A stretch of DNA of 64,000 nucleotides from Streptomyces albicerus (GTDB lineage Bacteria; Actinomycetota; Actinomycetes; Streptomycetales; Streptomycetaceae). Where the stretch lies: positions 27,932 to 91,931 of the forward strand of contig NZ_VWMY01000026.1 of assembly GCF_008905045.1 (NCBI RefSeq), read 5' to 3'. Within the stretch, counting starts at the first letter, position 1. Each line of letters starts with the position of its first letter. Position numbers and translations under genes: made by a program. A model generated the notes under the pieces. It searched no databases, had not been told where the DNA came from, and saw only the letters and a program-made list of their open reading frames with translations. Shown piece by piece: positions 7,005-15,913 of the stretch.

Positions 7005-8549
7005 ATGACAGCGCCTCATACGCGCTCCCGCCGCGTCATAGCGATCCCGCTGGGGATGGCCATGGCGACGGCACTCGCCTTCCTGCCGAACGTCAGCGCG
7101 TCGGCGGCCCCGGTGGCCGACACGGCCGGCGTGGCCGATGTCGCCGGGCAGGTCTCGGCGGAGGCCACCTCGCTCAGCTATGTCGTCAACGTCCGCCCCG
7201 GGCACGGCACTTCCTCCTCCGTGAAGAAGGCCATCGCCAAGGCCGGCGGCACGATCGTGACGTCGTACGACCAGATCGGCGTGATCGTCGTCCACTCGTC
7301 GAACGCCGACTTCGCCAAGACCGTCCGCAAGGTGCGCGGTGTGGAGTCGGCGGGCGCGACGCGCACGGCGCCGCTGCCCGCGCAGTCCACGACGGATGTC
7401 GGCACGCCCAAGGTGCTCACCTCGGAGCAGGTCGCGGACGTCGAGGCCGCGGCCGGGCAGGACCCGTTGGAGCCGCTGCAGTGGGACCTGCCCGCCATCA
7501 AGGCGGACAAGGCGCACGAGAAGACGCTCGGCAGCAGCAAGGTGACGGTCGCCGTCATCGACACGGGTGTCGACGACACGCACCCCGACATCGCGCCGAA
7601 CTTCGACCGTGACGCGTCGGTCAACTGCGTGACGGGCAAGCCGGACACGACCGACGGGGCCTGGCGGCCGAGCGCCGCCGAGAGCCCGCACGGCACGCAT
7701 GTCGCGGGCGAGATCGCGGCCGCCAAGAACGGTGTCGGCGTCACGGGTGTCGCGCCGGGCGTGAAGGTGTCCGGCATCAAGGTCTCCACGACGGCCGGCT
7801 TCTTCTACACGGAGGCCGTCGTCTGCGGCTTCATGTGGGCGGCCACGCACGACGTGGACGTGACCAACAACAGCTATTACACCGACCCGTGGTACTTCAA
7901 CTGCAAGAACGACCCGGACCAGAAGGCGCTTGTCGAGGCGATCTCCCGGGCCTCGAAGTACGCGGAGAAGAAGGGCACGGTCAACGTCGCGGCGGCGGGC
8001 AACGAGAACTACGACCTCGCCGCGGACGAGATCACCGACCCGACCTCGCCGAACGACACGACTCCCGCGGAGCGTGTCATCGACCCGTCCGAGTGCCTCG
8101 ACATCCCGACCCAGCTGCCGGGCATCGTCACGGTCGCGTCGACCGGCGCGAAGGGCATCAAGTCGTCCTTCTCGAACCATGGCCTGGGCGTCATCGACAT
8201 CGCGGCCCCCGGCGGCGACTCGACGGCGTACCAGACCCCGGCCCCACCGGCCACCAGCGGCCTCATCCTCGGCCCGATCCCGGGCGGCAAGTGGGGCTAC
8301 ATGGCCGGTACGTCGATGGCGTCGCCGCACGTCGCGGGCGTCGCCGCGCTCATCAAGTCGACGCACCCGCACGCTCCGGCGGCCGCGGTCAAGGCCCTGC
8401 TGTACGCGGAGGCCGACCGCACACCGTGCACCGACCCGTACGACATCAACGGTGACGGCAAGGTCGACGCGGTCTGCGAGGGGCCGAAGAACTACAACGG
8501 CTTCTACGGCTGGGGCACCGCGGACGCACTGGACGCGGTGACCAAGTAG
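7005..8549 (+). CDS. Secreted S8 serine protease, second of the tandem pair
   Basis: The 514-residue paralogue of the preceding gene has the same layout. A signal peptide ends near SASA-AP (about 35), the propeptide runs about 57-125 (SYVVNVRPGHG, GVIVVHSSNADF), and the catalytic residues are Asp186 (VAVIDTGVDD), His229 (PHGTHVAGE) and Ser437 (GTSMASPHVAGV). Cysteines at matching places and a C-terminal DINGDGKVD calcium-loop-like motif are shared. ATG 7005 is preceded by GGAGACAGC. The two genes are probably a tandem duplication and may be co-transcribed; a hairpin at 8570-8597 closes the unit. The targets are not known. Confidence 0.93.
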   Translation: MTAPHTRSRRVIAIPLGMAMATALAFLPNVSASAAPVADTAGVADVAGQVSAEATSLSYVVNVRPGHGTSSSVKKAIAKAGGTIVTSYDQIGVIVVHSSNADFAKTVRKVRGVESAGATRTAPLPAQSTTDVGTPKVLTSEQVADVEAAAGQDPLEPLQWDLPAIKADKAHEKTLGSSKVTVAVIDTGVDDTHPDIAPNFDRDASVNCVTGKPDTTDGAWRPSAAESPHGTHVAGEIAAAKNGVGVTGVAPGVKVSGIKVSTTAGFFYTEAVVCGFMWAATHDVDVTNNSYYTDPWYFNCKNDPDQKALVEAISRASKYAEKKGTVNVAAAGNENYDLAADEITDPTSPNDTTPAERVIDPSECLDIPTQLPGIVTVASTGAKGIKSSFSNHGLGVIDIAAPGGDSTAYQTPAPPATSGLILGPIPGGKWGYMAGTSMASPHVAGVAALIKSTHPHAPAAAVKALLYAEADRTPCTDPYDINGDGKVDAVCEGPKNYNGFYGWGTADALDAVTK

Positions 8550-8569
8550 CACACCCCTTCGGGGAGTTG

Positions 8570-8597
8570 AGCCGGGTGGCCCACGGGCCGCCCGGCT
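8570..8597 (+). terminator. Hairpin terminator after the protease pair
   Basis: AGCCGGGTGGCCC and GGGCCGCCCGGCT form a 13-bp stem with one G-U pair, 20 bp after the second protease stop codon. A weak T-containing tail (CTCGTGCGTT) follows. Confidence 0.75.
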
Positions 8598-8693
8598 CTC
8601 GTGCGTTCGGGCCCGGGGCGGGGATTCTCCGCGCCGGGCCTGAGTCACGAGAGCGGCCGGGAGCGTATGGATGGGCGGAATGCCCGTTGGACG

Positions 8694-8712
8694 GGCGGAA
8701 TGACGTTCCGCC
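8694..8712. promoter_or_regulatory. Inverted repeat GGCGGAA-N5-TTCCGCC
   Basis: A perfect 7-bp inverted repeat lies 52 bp before the CopD-like gene. A GGGCGGAATG half-copy also occurs just upstream (about 8673). It could be an operator or a weak stem-loop; no regulator is linked to it in the window. Confidence 0.35.
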
Positions 8713-8763
8713 AGTTGTTTTCCAGGACTTGCCCAGATCTGGGGGACTGGTGAAGATCTTGAG

Positions 8764-9786
8764 GTGAGTTCGATAAGACAGACTGCCGACACGGGTGGTG
8801 AGGCGGGCGCGCCCCGGGTGAGCGCGGCCGTCGTGCGGCGTTCCCTTGCCATCCTCGCCCTGGTGGCCCTCGCGGCGCTGATTCCGCTGCTCGGGCCGCC
8901 CGCCGCGCTGCGCGGCACGGGCGAGGCCGCCGCGCCCGGCGTGGGCGGGATCGCCCTGCTGCGGGCGGTCCTGTTCGCGGCGGTGTGCGTCCCGGCGGGT
9001 GAGCTGTTCGTCACCTGGTTGGCCCGCAGGGTGCCGGGCGCGCCGCTGGAGGACGCGCCCCGCAGCTGGGCCCCGGCCGCGGCCGGGGCCGGCTTCGTCG
9101 CCGCGCTCGGTCTCGCCTCGGTCGTGGCCACCGGGAACCTGGTGCCGCGCAGTCTCTCCGACATGGACATCGGCGGCCTCTACGAGACCCGGGACGGCAT
9201 GCTGGCGCTCCTGGAGGTCAACGCGTTCGTCGTGGCGGGCCTGTGCGCCCTGTCGCGCCGCCCGGCCACCCAGGCGTGGCCGCTGGCCGCGGTGGCCGTC
9301 GCCGAGGCGCTGCGCGCCCACCCCACGACCGAGCAGAGTCCGCTGATCGGCTCCGGCCTGACACTCGTTCATGTGACGTGTGCGGCCCTGTGGGCGGGCG
9401 GGCTGCTGTACGTCCTGCGCACGCTCCTCCGGTGGCGGAACACCTCCCCCGGGGAGGGCATCGCGTTGTTGGGCCTCTACGCGCGCGTGGCGGCCGTTCT
9501 GCTCGCCGTGATCACCGCCACGGGGGTGTGCAGCACACTGCGTCGGATGCCGCCCGGCACGGTCCTGGACCAGCTGACGGCGACGGCGTACGGGCGCACC
9601 CTGCTCGCCAAGGTGCTCCTCGTGGTCGTGGTCGCCGCCCTCGCCCTGTGGGCCCGCCACCGGCTGCGCCGTGCCGCCGCCCCGCTCACCGCCCACTCCC
9701 CCGCGCGCGCGGAGGTCGTGGTCCTGGGCGTGGTGGTCGCGGTCTCGGCAGTGCTCACGGCACTGCCGGTGCCGATCCGCTGGTGA
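8764..9786 (+). CDS. CopD family integral membrane protein
   Basis: A 340-residue protein with about eight hydrophobic segments, beginning after a short basic N-terminus (RRSLAILALVALAALIPLL). The second half has the CopD pattern: TLVHVTCAALWAGGLLYVLR with a conserved His and Trp, then a segment with TGVCSTLRRMPPGTVLDQL and a final basic loop ARHRLRRA before the last helix. CopD proteins are linked to copper uptake or resistance; the substrate here is not shown. The start GTG at 8764 has only GAAG upstream. No copper-chaperone (CopC) domain is present, and the neighbours do not point to copper handling. Confidence 0.75.
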   Translation: MSSIRQTADTGGEAGAPRVSAAVVRRSLAILALVALAALIPLLGPPAALRGTGEAAAPGVGGIALLRAVLFAAVCVPAGELFVTWLARRVPGAPLEDAPRSWAPAAAGAGFVAALGLASVVATGNLVPRSLSDMDIGGLYETRDGMLALLEVNAFVVAGLCALSRRPATQAWPLAAVAVAEALRAHPTTEQSPLIGSGLTLVHVTCAALWAGGLLYVLRTLLRWRNTSPGEGIALLGLYARVAAVLLAVITATGVCSTLRRMPPGTVLDQLTATAYGRTLLAKVLLVVVVAALALWARHRLRRAAAPLTAHSPARAEVVVLGVVVAVSAVLTALPVPIRW

Positions 9787-9808
9787 CCGGCTCACCCGCT
9801 CGGCCGGC

Positions 9809-10531
9809 TCAGTCGGCGACCGTGACTTCCACGGAAGGCTCAGAAGGTTCGGAAGACTCGGAACGCGCGCCGAACACCTTCAGCGCTCCCCTGGCCAGCA
9901 GGTACTGAGCCGCGAGATACGTGATCATGATCCAGAAGTCGGGGCGTGGAAGCTGCGGCCACTCGGCGACACCGGAAGCGATGAGCGTGTCCGAGAGCAG
10001 GAACAGGACACCCCCGAGCGCCGCGACCGGCCCGAGCCGCGCGGCACCGTACGCCATCGCGGTCAGCAGCAGGCTGTAGCCCGCGACGGGGACGCGGAGG
10101 TCGGCGGGGAGGCCGGGCCACAGGAGGGTGACGGTGGTGCCGAGCGCGACGGCGTACGCGGCGGCCGTGAGCCATGACCCAGGCGCGCGGGGTCTGCTCC
10201 TGCCGATGGGCGCGGCGGCCTGCCTGAAGAGCAGTAGGTAGCACACGTGCCCCGCCGCGAAGGACGCCATCCCGGCGAGGAAGGCCGGCTCGGCGTCGGT
10301 CAGGAGCAGGACGTCGCCGCCCCACCCGAAGAGCAGGGCGGCGACGAGCATCCGGGGTCCGCCGCTCACGTGCGCGTAGGCGGCGAGCAAGGGCATCAGG
10401 AGGGGCTTGGCCACCGTATGGCCGATGTCGTACCCGATCGCCAGGGAAACGAGATCGGCGGCCGTCACCAGACCGAAGGACGTGACCAGGCCGAAGGAGA
10501 CGAGCGGCACGCGCGCGTGGCGTGCGTTCAC
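9809..10531 (-). CDS. YhhN/TMEM86-like lysoplasmalogenase-family membrane protein
   Basis: A 240-residue protein with about eight membrane helices. The motif region FGWGGDVLLLTDAEPAFLAG and the later GGVLFLLSDTLIA match the YhhN family, whose characterised members hydrolyse lysoplasmalogen; conserved Asp residues are in both motifs. I place the start at GTG 10531, where GTGA (10528-10531) overlaps the stop of the upstream hydroxylase gene. A longer frame to 10642 would overlap that gene extensively. The last 15 residues (SESSEPSEPSVEV) come from a 9-bp repetitive stretch. The two overlapping genes may act together in lipid turnover (inference). Confidence 0.8.
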   Translation of the reverse strand: MNARHARVPLVSFGLVTSFGLVTAADLVSLAIGYDIGHTVAKPLLMPLLAAYAHVSGGPRMLVAALLFGWGGDVLLLTDAEPAFLAGMASFAAGHVCYLLLFRQAAAPIGRSRPRAPGSWLTAAAYAVALGTTVTLLWPGLPADLRVPVAGYSLLLTAMAYGAARLGPVAALGGVLFLLSDTLIASGVAEWPQLPRPDFWIMITYLAAQYLLARGALKVFGARSESSEPSEPSVEVTVAD

Positions 10532-11418
10532 GCGGCCGGCTCCGTAACCGGCCGCTCCGGAGTGGCCGGCCGCTCGGCGGGGGCGATCGGCGCCGGCTGC
10601 CAGCCGGGCCCACGGAACACCCTTCCCGCCCGCTCCCGCCAACTCCCCGCCGCTCTCAGGTCCCTGGCGATGGCAACGTACTCATGCGTGGCGACCCGCA
10701 GCGGGTTGTACGTGTTGATGTTCTTGGTCAGCCCGTACACCGGCCGTTCGGTCTCCGGCACGAACGACGCGAAGAGCCGGTCCCAGACGATCAGGATCCC
10801 GCCGAAGTTCCGGTCCAGGTAGCCGCCCTGGGAGGCGTGGTGGACGCGGTGGTGCGAGGGCGTGTTGAAGACGAACTCGAAGGCCCGGGGCAGCTTGTCG
10901 ATGCGCTCGGTGTGGATCCAGAACTGGTACACGAGGTTCGCGGACGAGCAGAACGCGAGTGCGGCCGGATGGACGCCGAGGGCGATGAGGGGCACGTAGA
11001 ACGGCCACACGGTCCAGGTTGTCCAGGGCTGCCGCAACGCGGTGGTGAGGTTGAACTTCTGGCTGGAGTGGTGCACGACGTGGCAGGCCCACAGGATCCG
11101 GATCACGTGATGCCCGCGGTGCGACCAGTAGTAGAAGAAGTCCTGCGCCAGCAACATCAGTGGCACGGTCCACCACAGCACGGGCACGCGCAGTGGTGTC
11201 AGCTCATATATGGCCGTGTAGATGGCGACGATCGGGATCTTCCAGAGAAGGTCGAAGACCAGACTGCCGAGCCCCATGCCGACACTCGTGGCGGCGTCCT
11301 TCGTCTCGTACCCCGCGGCGTCCTCATCGGGATGGATCCGGACGCTCACCATCTCCACGACGGTGAGCAGCACAAACGCGGGTATCGACCACAGCACTAC
11401 ATCGGGCAGGTTCGGCAT
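10528..11418 (-). CDS. Sterol desaturase/fatty acid hydroxylase family di-iron membrane enzyme
   Basis: A 296-residue integral membrane protein with the three histidine clusters of the family: HRGHH at 100-104, HVVHH at 113-117 and HHRVHH at 189-194. They bind the two irons used for O2-dependent hydroxylation or desaturation of a lipid. Hydrophobic stretches lie before and between the clusters (about 7-24, 50-70, 80-95 and 138-165). The substrate is unknown; sterols are unlikely in Streptomyces, so a fatty acid, carotenoid or hopanoid lipid is more probable. It is translationally coupled to the YhhN-like gene by a 4-bp overlap. Confidence 0.87.
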   Translation of the reverse strand: MPNLPDVVLWSIPAFVLLTVVEMVSVRIHPDEDAAGYETKDAATSVGMGLGSLVFDLLWKIPIVAIYTAIYELTPLRVPVLWWTVPLMLLAQDFFYYWSHRGHHVIRILWACHVVHHSSQKFNLTTALRQPWTTWTVWPFYVPLIALGVHPAALAFCSSANLVYQFWIHTERIDKLPRAFEFVFNTPSHHRVHHASQGGYLDRNFGGILIVWDRLFASFVPETERPVYGLTKNINTYNPLRVATHEYVAIARDLRAAGSWRERAGRVFRGPGWQPAPIAPAERPATPERPVTEPAA

Positions 11419-11529
11419 GGGTGCACCGTAGAACCGCTGGTCCGCCGCGGCTAGACGTTGTTACCCACAAGTATTACCGGGGGTACGCGCTTACTTCTTG
11501 GTGATCTCCACCAAGGGGTCGGCCCACCG

Positions 11530-12240
11530 TCATACTCCGGCCGCCCCCAGCAGAGCCCCCGCCCCATAGGTAACCGCCATCGCCAACGCTCCACCCACCA
11601 CGTTCCGCACCACGGCCGGCCGCACCTCCGCCTCCCCCAGCCGCGCGCTCCCCCACCCCGTGACGACCAGCGCGGCCAGCACCGACCCCACGGTGACCGG
11701 CAGGCGCCAAGCGGCGGGCGGGAGCACAATCGCCAGCAACGGAAGCAGCGCGCCCACCGTGAAGGCGCAGAAGCTCGCCCACGCCGCGTTCCAGGGATTC
11801 GTGAGCTGGTCCGGATCGATCCCGAGCTCCACGCGCGCGTGGGCCTTCAGCGCGTCCCGTTCCGTGAGCTGCTCCGCCGCCTCCCGGGCGACCTCCCGCG
11901 AGAGCCCCCGTTCCTCCAGCAGCTCGGTCAGCTCCTCCAGCTCCGCCTCCGGCTGCTCCCGAAGCTCCCGCCGCTCCATCGCCAGGGCCGCCTTCTCGGA
12001 GTCCCGCTGCGTGGACACGGACACGTACTCCCCGGCGGCCATGGACATGGACCCGGCGAGGAGCCCCGCGAGCCCGGCCGTGAGGAGCGTGGCGCGGTCG
12101 TCCGTGGCGCCGGCCACGCCGACGACGAGACCCGCGGTGGACACGATGCCGTCATTGGCACCCAGCACCGCGGCCCGCAGCCAGTTCAGCCGCGGTGCGA
12201 GTGCGCCGGCGTGGGCCTCGTCGTGCGTTGGTTCGGTCAC
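11530..12240 (-). CDS. VIT1/CCC1-type metal (iron/manganese) transporter
   Basis: A 236-residue protein. The first membrane region LGANDGIVSTAGLVVGVAGA and the following GLLAGSMSMAAGEYVSVSTQRDSE are signature segments of the VIT1/CCC1 family. A long charged cytoplasmic arm (about residues 85-140, rich in Glu and Arg) follows, then three more helices, giving about five in all. Family members export or sequester Fe2+ or Mn2+. The start is GTG at 12240. The gene stands alone, in the same direction as the amidohydrolase operon upstream but separated from it by 133 bp containing short tandem repeats. Confidence 0.9.
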   Translation of the reverse strand: MTEPTHDEAHAGALAPRLNWLRAAVLGANDGIVSTAGLVVGVAGATDDRATLLTAGLAGLLAGSMSMAAGEYVSVSTQRDSEKAALAMERRELREQPEAELEELTELLEERGLSREVAREAAEQLTERDALKAHARVELGIDPDQLTNPWNAAWASFCAFTVGALLPLLAIVLPPAAWRLPVTVGSVLAALVVTGWGSARLGEAEVRPAVVRNVVGGALAMAVTYGAGALLGAAGV

Positions 12241-12304
12241 AGAGGCGAGGATCGCACCGAGCGCCCCTCACGCCCCGGACCGACCCGTCGCCAGGCCCGA
12301 ACCG

Positions 12305-12343
12305 AACCGACACCAGGCCCGGGCTGAACCGACACCAGGCCCG
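12305..12343. repeat. Two direct repeats of AACCGACACCAGGCCCG
   Basis: The 17-bp unit occurs at 12305-12321 and 12327-12343 with a 22-bp period, and a degenerate third copy begins near 12277. It lies in the 133-bp gap between the VIT gene and the amidohydrolase operon. Confidence 0.6.
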
Positions 12344-12373
12344 CGAAGATCCGCACGGATCCGCTCGGGCCCG

Positions 12374-13630
12374 TCACCAGACCCGTACCGACCCCCCGGG
12401 CGCGAACACCGGACTCGTCGCGTCCCCCGGCGGCTCCCCCAGCGGCTCGGCGATCTCATCCACCGTCGGTCCCACCTTCGCCGCGATGGGGTCCAGGAGG
12501 TCGAGGTCGAAGCCGTAGACACGGGCCGCGTTGCCGCCCGCCATCGCCGCGATCTCCTCGCGCGGGAGGCCGGCGTACGCGATGCGCAGGCCCTCGCGGG
12601 AGTACGGGTAGGTGCCCTCGTCGTGCGGGTAGTCGCTGCCCCACATGATCTTGTCGAGGCCGATGCGGTTCCGGAGCGGCACCTCGTGGGGGCGCATGAA
12701 GCTCGCGCCGACGAAGCAGTTGTCCCGCCACACCTCCGACGGTCCCCTGCCCATCGAATCGGCGAGCCCCGCCCCGAACTTGGACTCCGCGGTGGACGCC
12801 TTCGTAGCGGCCGCGACCAGTCGGCCGTGGTAGTAGTCCAGCATGTCGAGCACCCCGGGTATCCAGCCGGAACCCTGCTCGGTCAGCACCAGTTTCAGGC
12901 CGGGGTGACGGCGGAACGCGCCGCCGAAGATGAGGTGCCAGAGCGCGCGGTGCGAGAACCACGTGGTCTCCACCATGAAGACCGCCCGGGCGGCGGGCTC
13001 GTCGCCCAGCGGCGGGGAGGCCGAGCCCGCGTGGTGGTTCACGGGGACGCCGAGTTCCGCGCACACCGCCCAGATCGGGTCGTACGTCGATGAGTACAGC
13101 TCGGGCAGCCCGCTGCCGGGCGGTGTGCCGGGCAGCAGCAGGCCGCCCCGCAGACCCGCTCCGACCGCCCACCTGATCTCCTTCACCGCCTCCTCGACGT
13201 CGTTCAGGAGGATCTGGAAGACACCCGCGCGCCGGCCCGGGGCGGCCGAACAGAAGTCCGCCAGCCAGCGGTTGTGGGCCCGCAGGCCCGCCCAGCGCCG
13301 CTCGAACTCCTCGGCCGTCGGTGCCGGCGCCATCAGGGACCCCGACGGGAAGAACGGCGGGATGGTGTTCGGGAAGACGACCTCGGCGACGATCCCGTCC
13401 TGCTCCAGCTCCGCGAGCCGCCGCTCCGAGTTCCAGTTCTTGTCGGCCGTGTCGGCCATCAGGTCCTCGTACGGATTGACGTACGTGGCCGCCCAGGCGT
13501 CGAACTCCTCGTGGTACGCCTTCGGCAGATACGGCTTGTAGTCCAGGAGATCGGCTCCCGCGTGGCAGTCGGCCGAGATGACGGTGTAGCGGTCCTCGCT
13601 CACGGAACTCATGGAGTGCACGGAACTCAC
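12374..13630 (-). CDS. Amidohydrolase-2 family metal-dependent hydrolase/decarboxylase (A)
   Basis: A 418-residue protein of the amidohydrolase-2 (ACMSD-like) TIM-barrel family. The N-terminal VISADCHAGADLL supplies the expected Asp/His metal site, WFSHRALWHLIF and GSGWIPGVLDML lie in the middle, and MWGSDYPHDEGTYPYS near the C-terminus carries the conserved metal-binding Asp. Members hydrolyse or decarboxylate aromatic and other carboxylic acids. GTG 13630 overlaps the stop of the next paralogue upstream (GTGA, 13627-13630); ATG 13612 is an alternative. It is the last gene of a four-gene operon and is clearly homologous to the gene before it, so the two may form a heteromer or act in sequence. 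Confidence 0.88.
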   Translation of the reverse strand: MSSVHSMSSVSEDRYTVISADCHAGADLLDYKPYLPKAYHEEFDAWAATYVNPYEDLMADTADKNWNSERRLAELEQDGIVAEVVFPNTIPPFFPSGSLMAPAPTAEEFERRWAGLRAHNRWLADFCSAAPGRRAGVFQILLNDVEEAVKEIRWAVGAGLRGGLLLPGTPPGSGLPELYSSTYDPIWAVCAELGVPVNHHAGSASPPLGDEPAARAVFMVETTWFSHRALWHLIFGGAFRRHPGLKLVLTEQGSGWIPGVLDMLDYYHGRLVAAATKASTAESKFGAGLADSMGRGPSEVWRDNCFVGASFMRPHEVPLRNRIGLDKIMWGSDYPHDEGTYPYSREGLRIAYAGLPREEIAAMAGGNAARVYGFDLDLLDPIAAKVGPTVDEIAEPLGEPPGDATSPVFAPGGSVRVW

Positions 13631-14913
13631 GGGGCCACCCCCAGGACCGGGAAGTCGTGGTCCGTCAGCCAGTGACGGCCCACTTCGCGCGAGCGTGCCC
13701 AGGACGCCTCGACCGCCGACTGGTCCTCGGACTGGCCGAGTTCGGCCGGTGTCGGGCCGATGCGCCGGGCGAGCGGGGCCAGCTTGTCGGTGTCGAAGCC
13801 GAAGACCTCCGCCGCCGCCAGGCCCAGCATGCGGCGCGTCTCCGCGACCGGGATGTCGTGGAACGTACGCGACAGCCACGCGCGCGTGTCGGGCCACGTC
13901 CCCTCGGGATGCGGGAAGTCGCTGCCCCAGAGGATGTTGTCGACGCCGATCTCGTACCGCTGGGCGAGTTCGCGCCGCTTGGTGTTGGTCGCGCAGATGA
14001 AGACCTGCCGGTCCAGGTACTCGTGCGGCGGACGCTTCAACTCCGCGAAGGGGGAGAGCTTCTTGCCGCCGTGCGCGCCCAGGTAGAGCCGGTCCATGAA
14101 CCACAGCAGGTTCGGCAGCCACCAGCAACCGGACTCCGCCACACCGAACTTGAGGCCGGGGTGGCGCTCGAAGACACCGGACCAGAGCAGGAACCACAGC
14201 GGCCGGGCCGGCCACCAGGTCACTTCGCTCACATAGATCCCGAGGTGGTCGCCGTACTCACCCCGGGGTGCCGCTCCGGAGTGGGTCATCACCGGCATGG
14301 CGCACTCCGCCGCCGCGGCCCACACCGGGTCGTAACGGCGGTCGTGGTACGGCTCCTTGTCGACCCACATGGAGGGGATCATCAGCGCGCCGAGGCCCGA
14401 CTCCTTGGCCCGGTACACCTCGGCGACGACGCGCTCGGTGGGCGCTGTGACGGGCAACAGGGCCACCCCGCAGTGCCGTTCGGGGTTCACGCCCACGAAG
14501 TCGGCGAGCCAGCGGTTGTGCGCCTGCGCGCCCGCCATGCCCAACTCCGGGTCCTGGTCGCCGGAGAGCCCGAGGCCCACTCCGAAGGGCGCGGCCGTCT
14601 GGCTGTCCACGGCATCGGCGTCCGGGAAGACCACCTCCGCCGCCACGCCGTCGCCGTCCAGCTCCTTCAGCCGCTGCGCGGAGTCCCAACCGCCGCGCAG
14701 CCCTTCCTCGTTGTCGTGGAACCACTTGCTCGCGAACGCCTCGTTCCGGATGCCGAGCCGCGTCATCTCCTCGCGGCGGCGCTCGCGCCCCGCGAGGAAC
14801 TCGTCGAAGTCCCGGTGGAAACGGGAGTCCAGATAGGGCCGGTACTCCTCGGTGGGCAGCCCGGCATGGCAGTCGGAGGAGATGATCAGATAGGGCTCCG
14901 TTGCAGAGGACAT
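13627..14913 (-). CDS. Amidohydrolase-2 family metal-dependent hydrolase/decarboxylase (B)
   Basis: The 428-residue paralogue of the downstream gene shares motifs at matching positions: ISSDCHAGLPTEEYRPYL at the N-terminus, NRWLADFV, VMTHSGAAP in the middle, and ILWGSDFPHPEGTWPD near the C-terminus with the metal-binding Asp. The first metal motif is DCHAG rather than the classic H-x-H, as in the partner gene. ATG 14913 follows the SDR stop codon by 9 bp. The substrate is unknown. The paired-paralogue arrangement is the notable feature; the acetoacetate-decarboxylase-like and SDR genes upstream suggest degradation of an oxidised ring or keto acid (inference). Confidence 0.88.
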   Translation of the reverse strand: MSSATEPYLIISSDCHAGLPTEEYRPYLDSRFHRDFDEFLAGRERRREEMTRLGIRNEAFASKWFHDNEEGLRGGWDSAQRLKELDGDGVAAEVVFPDADAVDSQTAAPFGVGLGLSGDQDPELGMAGAQAHNRWLADFVGVNPERHCGVALLPVTAPTERVVAEVYRAKESGLGALMIPSMWVDKEPYHDRRYDPVWAAAAECAMPVMTHSGAAPRGEYGDHLGIYVSEVTWWPARPLWFLLWSGVFERHPGLKFGVAESGCWWLPNLLWFMDRLYLGAHGGKKLSPFAELKRPPHEYLDRQVFICATNTKRRELAQRYEIGVDNILWGSDFPHPEGTWPDTRAWLSRTFHDIPVAETRRMLGLAAAEVFGFDTDKLAPLARRIGPTPAELGQSEDQSAVEASWARSREVGRHWLTDHDFPVLGVAP

Positions 14914-14922
14914 AGCGGCTCC

Positions 14923-15807
14923 TCAGTCCAGAATGAAGTTCTCCAGGTACGCCGGATCGGCGCGGTCGAGCATCGACTGCGACCGGGCCCGGATCTGCCG
15001 GTCACTGTGTTCGCTCTCCGGCAGCAGCCAGAAGCGGTCCGCCCGGACGCCGTCCACCACCAGCTCGGCCACGTCCTCGACCGGAGTGAACCGCACGTCC
15101 TTCCCCGCCTCCTTCATCGCGGCCTCCCACTGGTCGAGGCTGCGGTACGGGGTCCTTCGGGGCTTCTGTTTCGCGTACCGGTCCGGCCGGTTGCGATGCG
15201 ACTCCCACAGGCCCGTACGGAGCATGTGGGGCCCCGGGAAGAGCACGGAGGCCCCCACGCGCGCGTGCTCCGCCTTCAGGTGCGCGTACAGGGACTCGGT
15301 CATCGTCACGACGGCCGCCTTGGTGACGGCGTACACGGAGGCGGTGGGCAGGGGTGCGATACCGCCGTCGCCGGAGGAGGTGTTGACGATGTGGCCGGGT
15401 TCGCCGGCCGCCAGCATCCGCGGCACGAAGGCCTGGATGCCGTGGAAGACACCCCACACGTTGACCGCGAACGCCCACTTCCAGTCGTTCGGGTCGTGCT
15501 CCCACATGCGGCCCTCGGCGCCCGAGCCGACACCGGCGTTGTTGCACAGGACGTGCACGGCGCCGAACTTCCCGTACGTCTCCTCGGCGAGCGCGAAGAC
15601 CTCCTCGCGCTCCCCGACGTCCACCACGCGCGCGTGCACCACCGCTCCGTCCTCGCGCAGCCTGCCGGCGGCCTTCTCCAGGGCGCCCTCCTCGACGTCC
15701 GCGAGGACGACCTTCAGCCCCTCGGCCGCGAACCGCCGCGCCATGGCCAGCCCGATGCCGCTCGCGGCACCGGTGACGACGGCGACCTGCCCCGCCTTCA
15801 ACTCCAC
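14923..15807 (-). CDS. Short-chain dehydrogenase/reductase
   Basis: A 294-residue classical SDR. The NAD(P)-binding TGAASGIG is at residues 12-19, the acidic LADVEE after the second strand favours NAD(H), and NNAG is near 90. The active site has Ser in NTSSGDGG and the YAVTK motif (Tyr-x3-Lys) near 160, so the catalytic tetrad is intact. The extended C-terminus (about 40 residues beyond the core) is typical of larger-substrate SDRs. It is the second gene of the amidohydrolase operon, 106 bp after the ADC-like gene and 9 bp before amidohydrolase B. It probably oxidises an alcohol or reduces a ketone intermediate. Confidence 0.9.
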   Translation of the reverse strand: MELKAGQVAVVTGAASGIGLAMARRFAAEGLKVVLADVEEGALEKAAGRLREDGAVVHARVVDVGEREEVFALAEETYGKFGAVHVLCNNAGVGSGAEGRMWEHDPNDWKWAFAVNVWGVFHGIQAFVPRMLAAGEPGHIVNTSSGDGGIAPLPTASVYAVTKAAVVTMTESLYAHLKAEHARVGASVLFPGPHMLRTGLWESHRNRPDRYAKQKPRRTPYRSLDQWEAAMKEAGKDVRFTPVEDVAELVVDGVRADRFWLLPESEHSDRQIRARSQSMLDRADPAYLENFILD

Positions 15808-15913
15808 GCCCGCTCACCTCTCCCTGAAGCTCGGACCGATCGCTTTTCCGGCCGGGGGTCCGGTCCGCGGCGGAGCCGCTGTCGGATGCCGCGTCCCCCG
15901 GGACGACACCGCA

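Noticed and set aside
5354..9170. Two long reverse-strand open frames (550 and 744 codons) across the protease genes
   Set aside because: They are complementary to the S8 proteases with intact triads; composition is that of shadow frames, with no domain.
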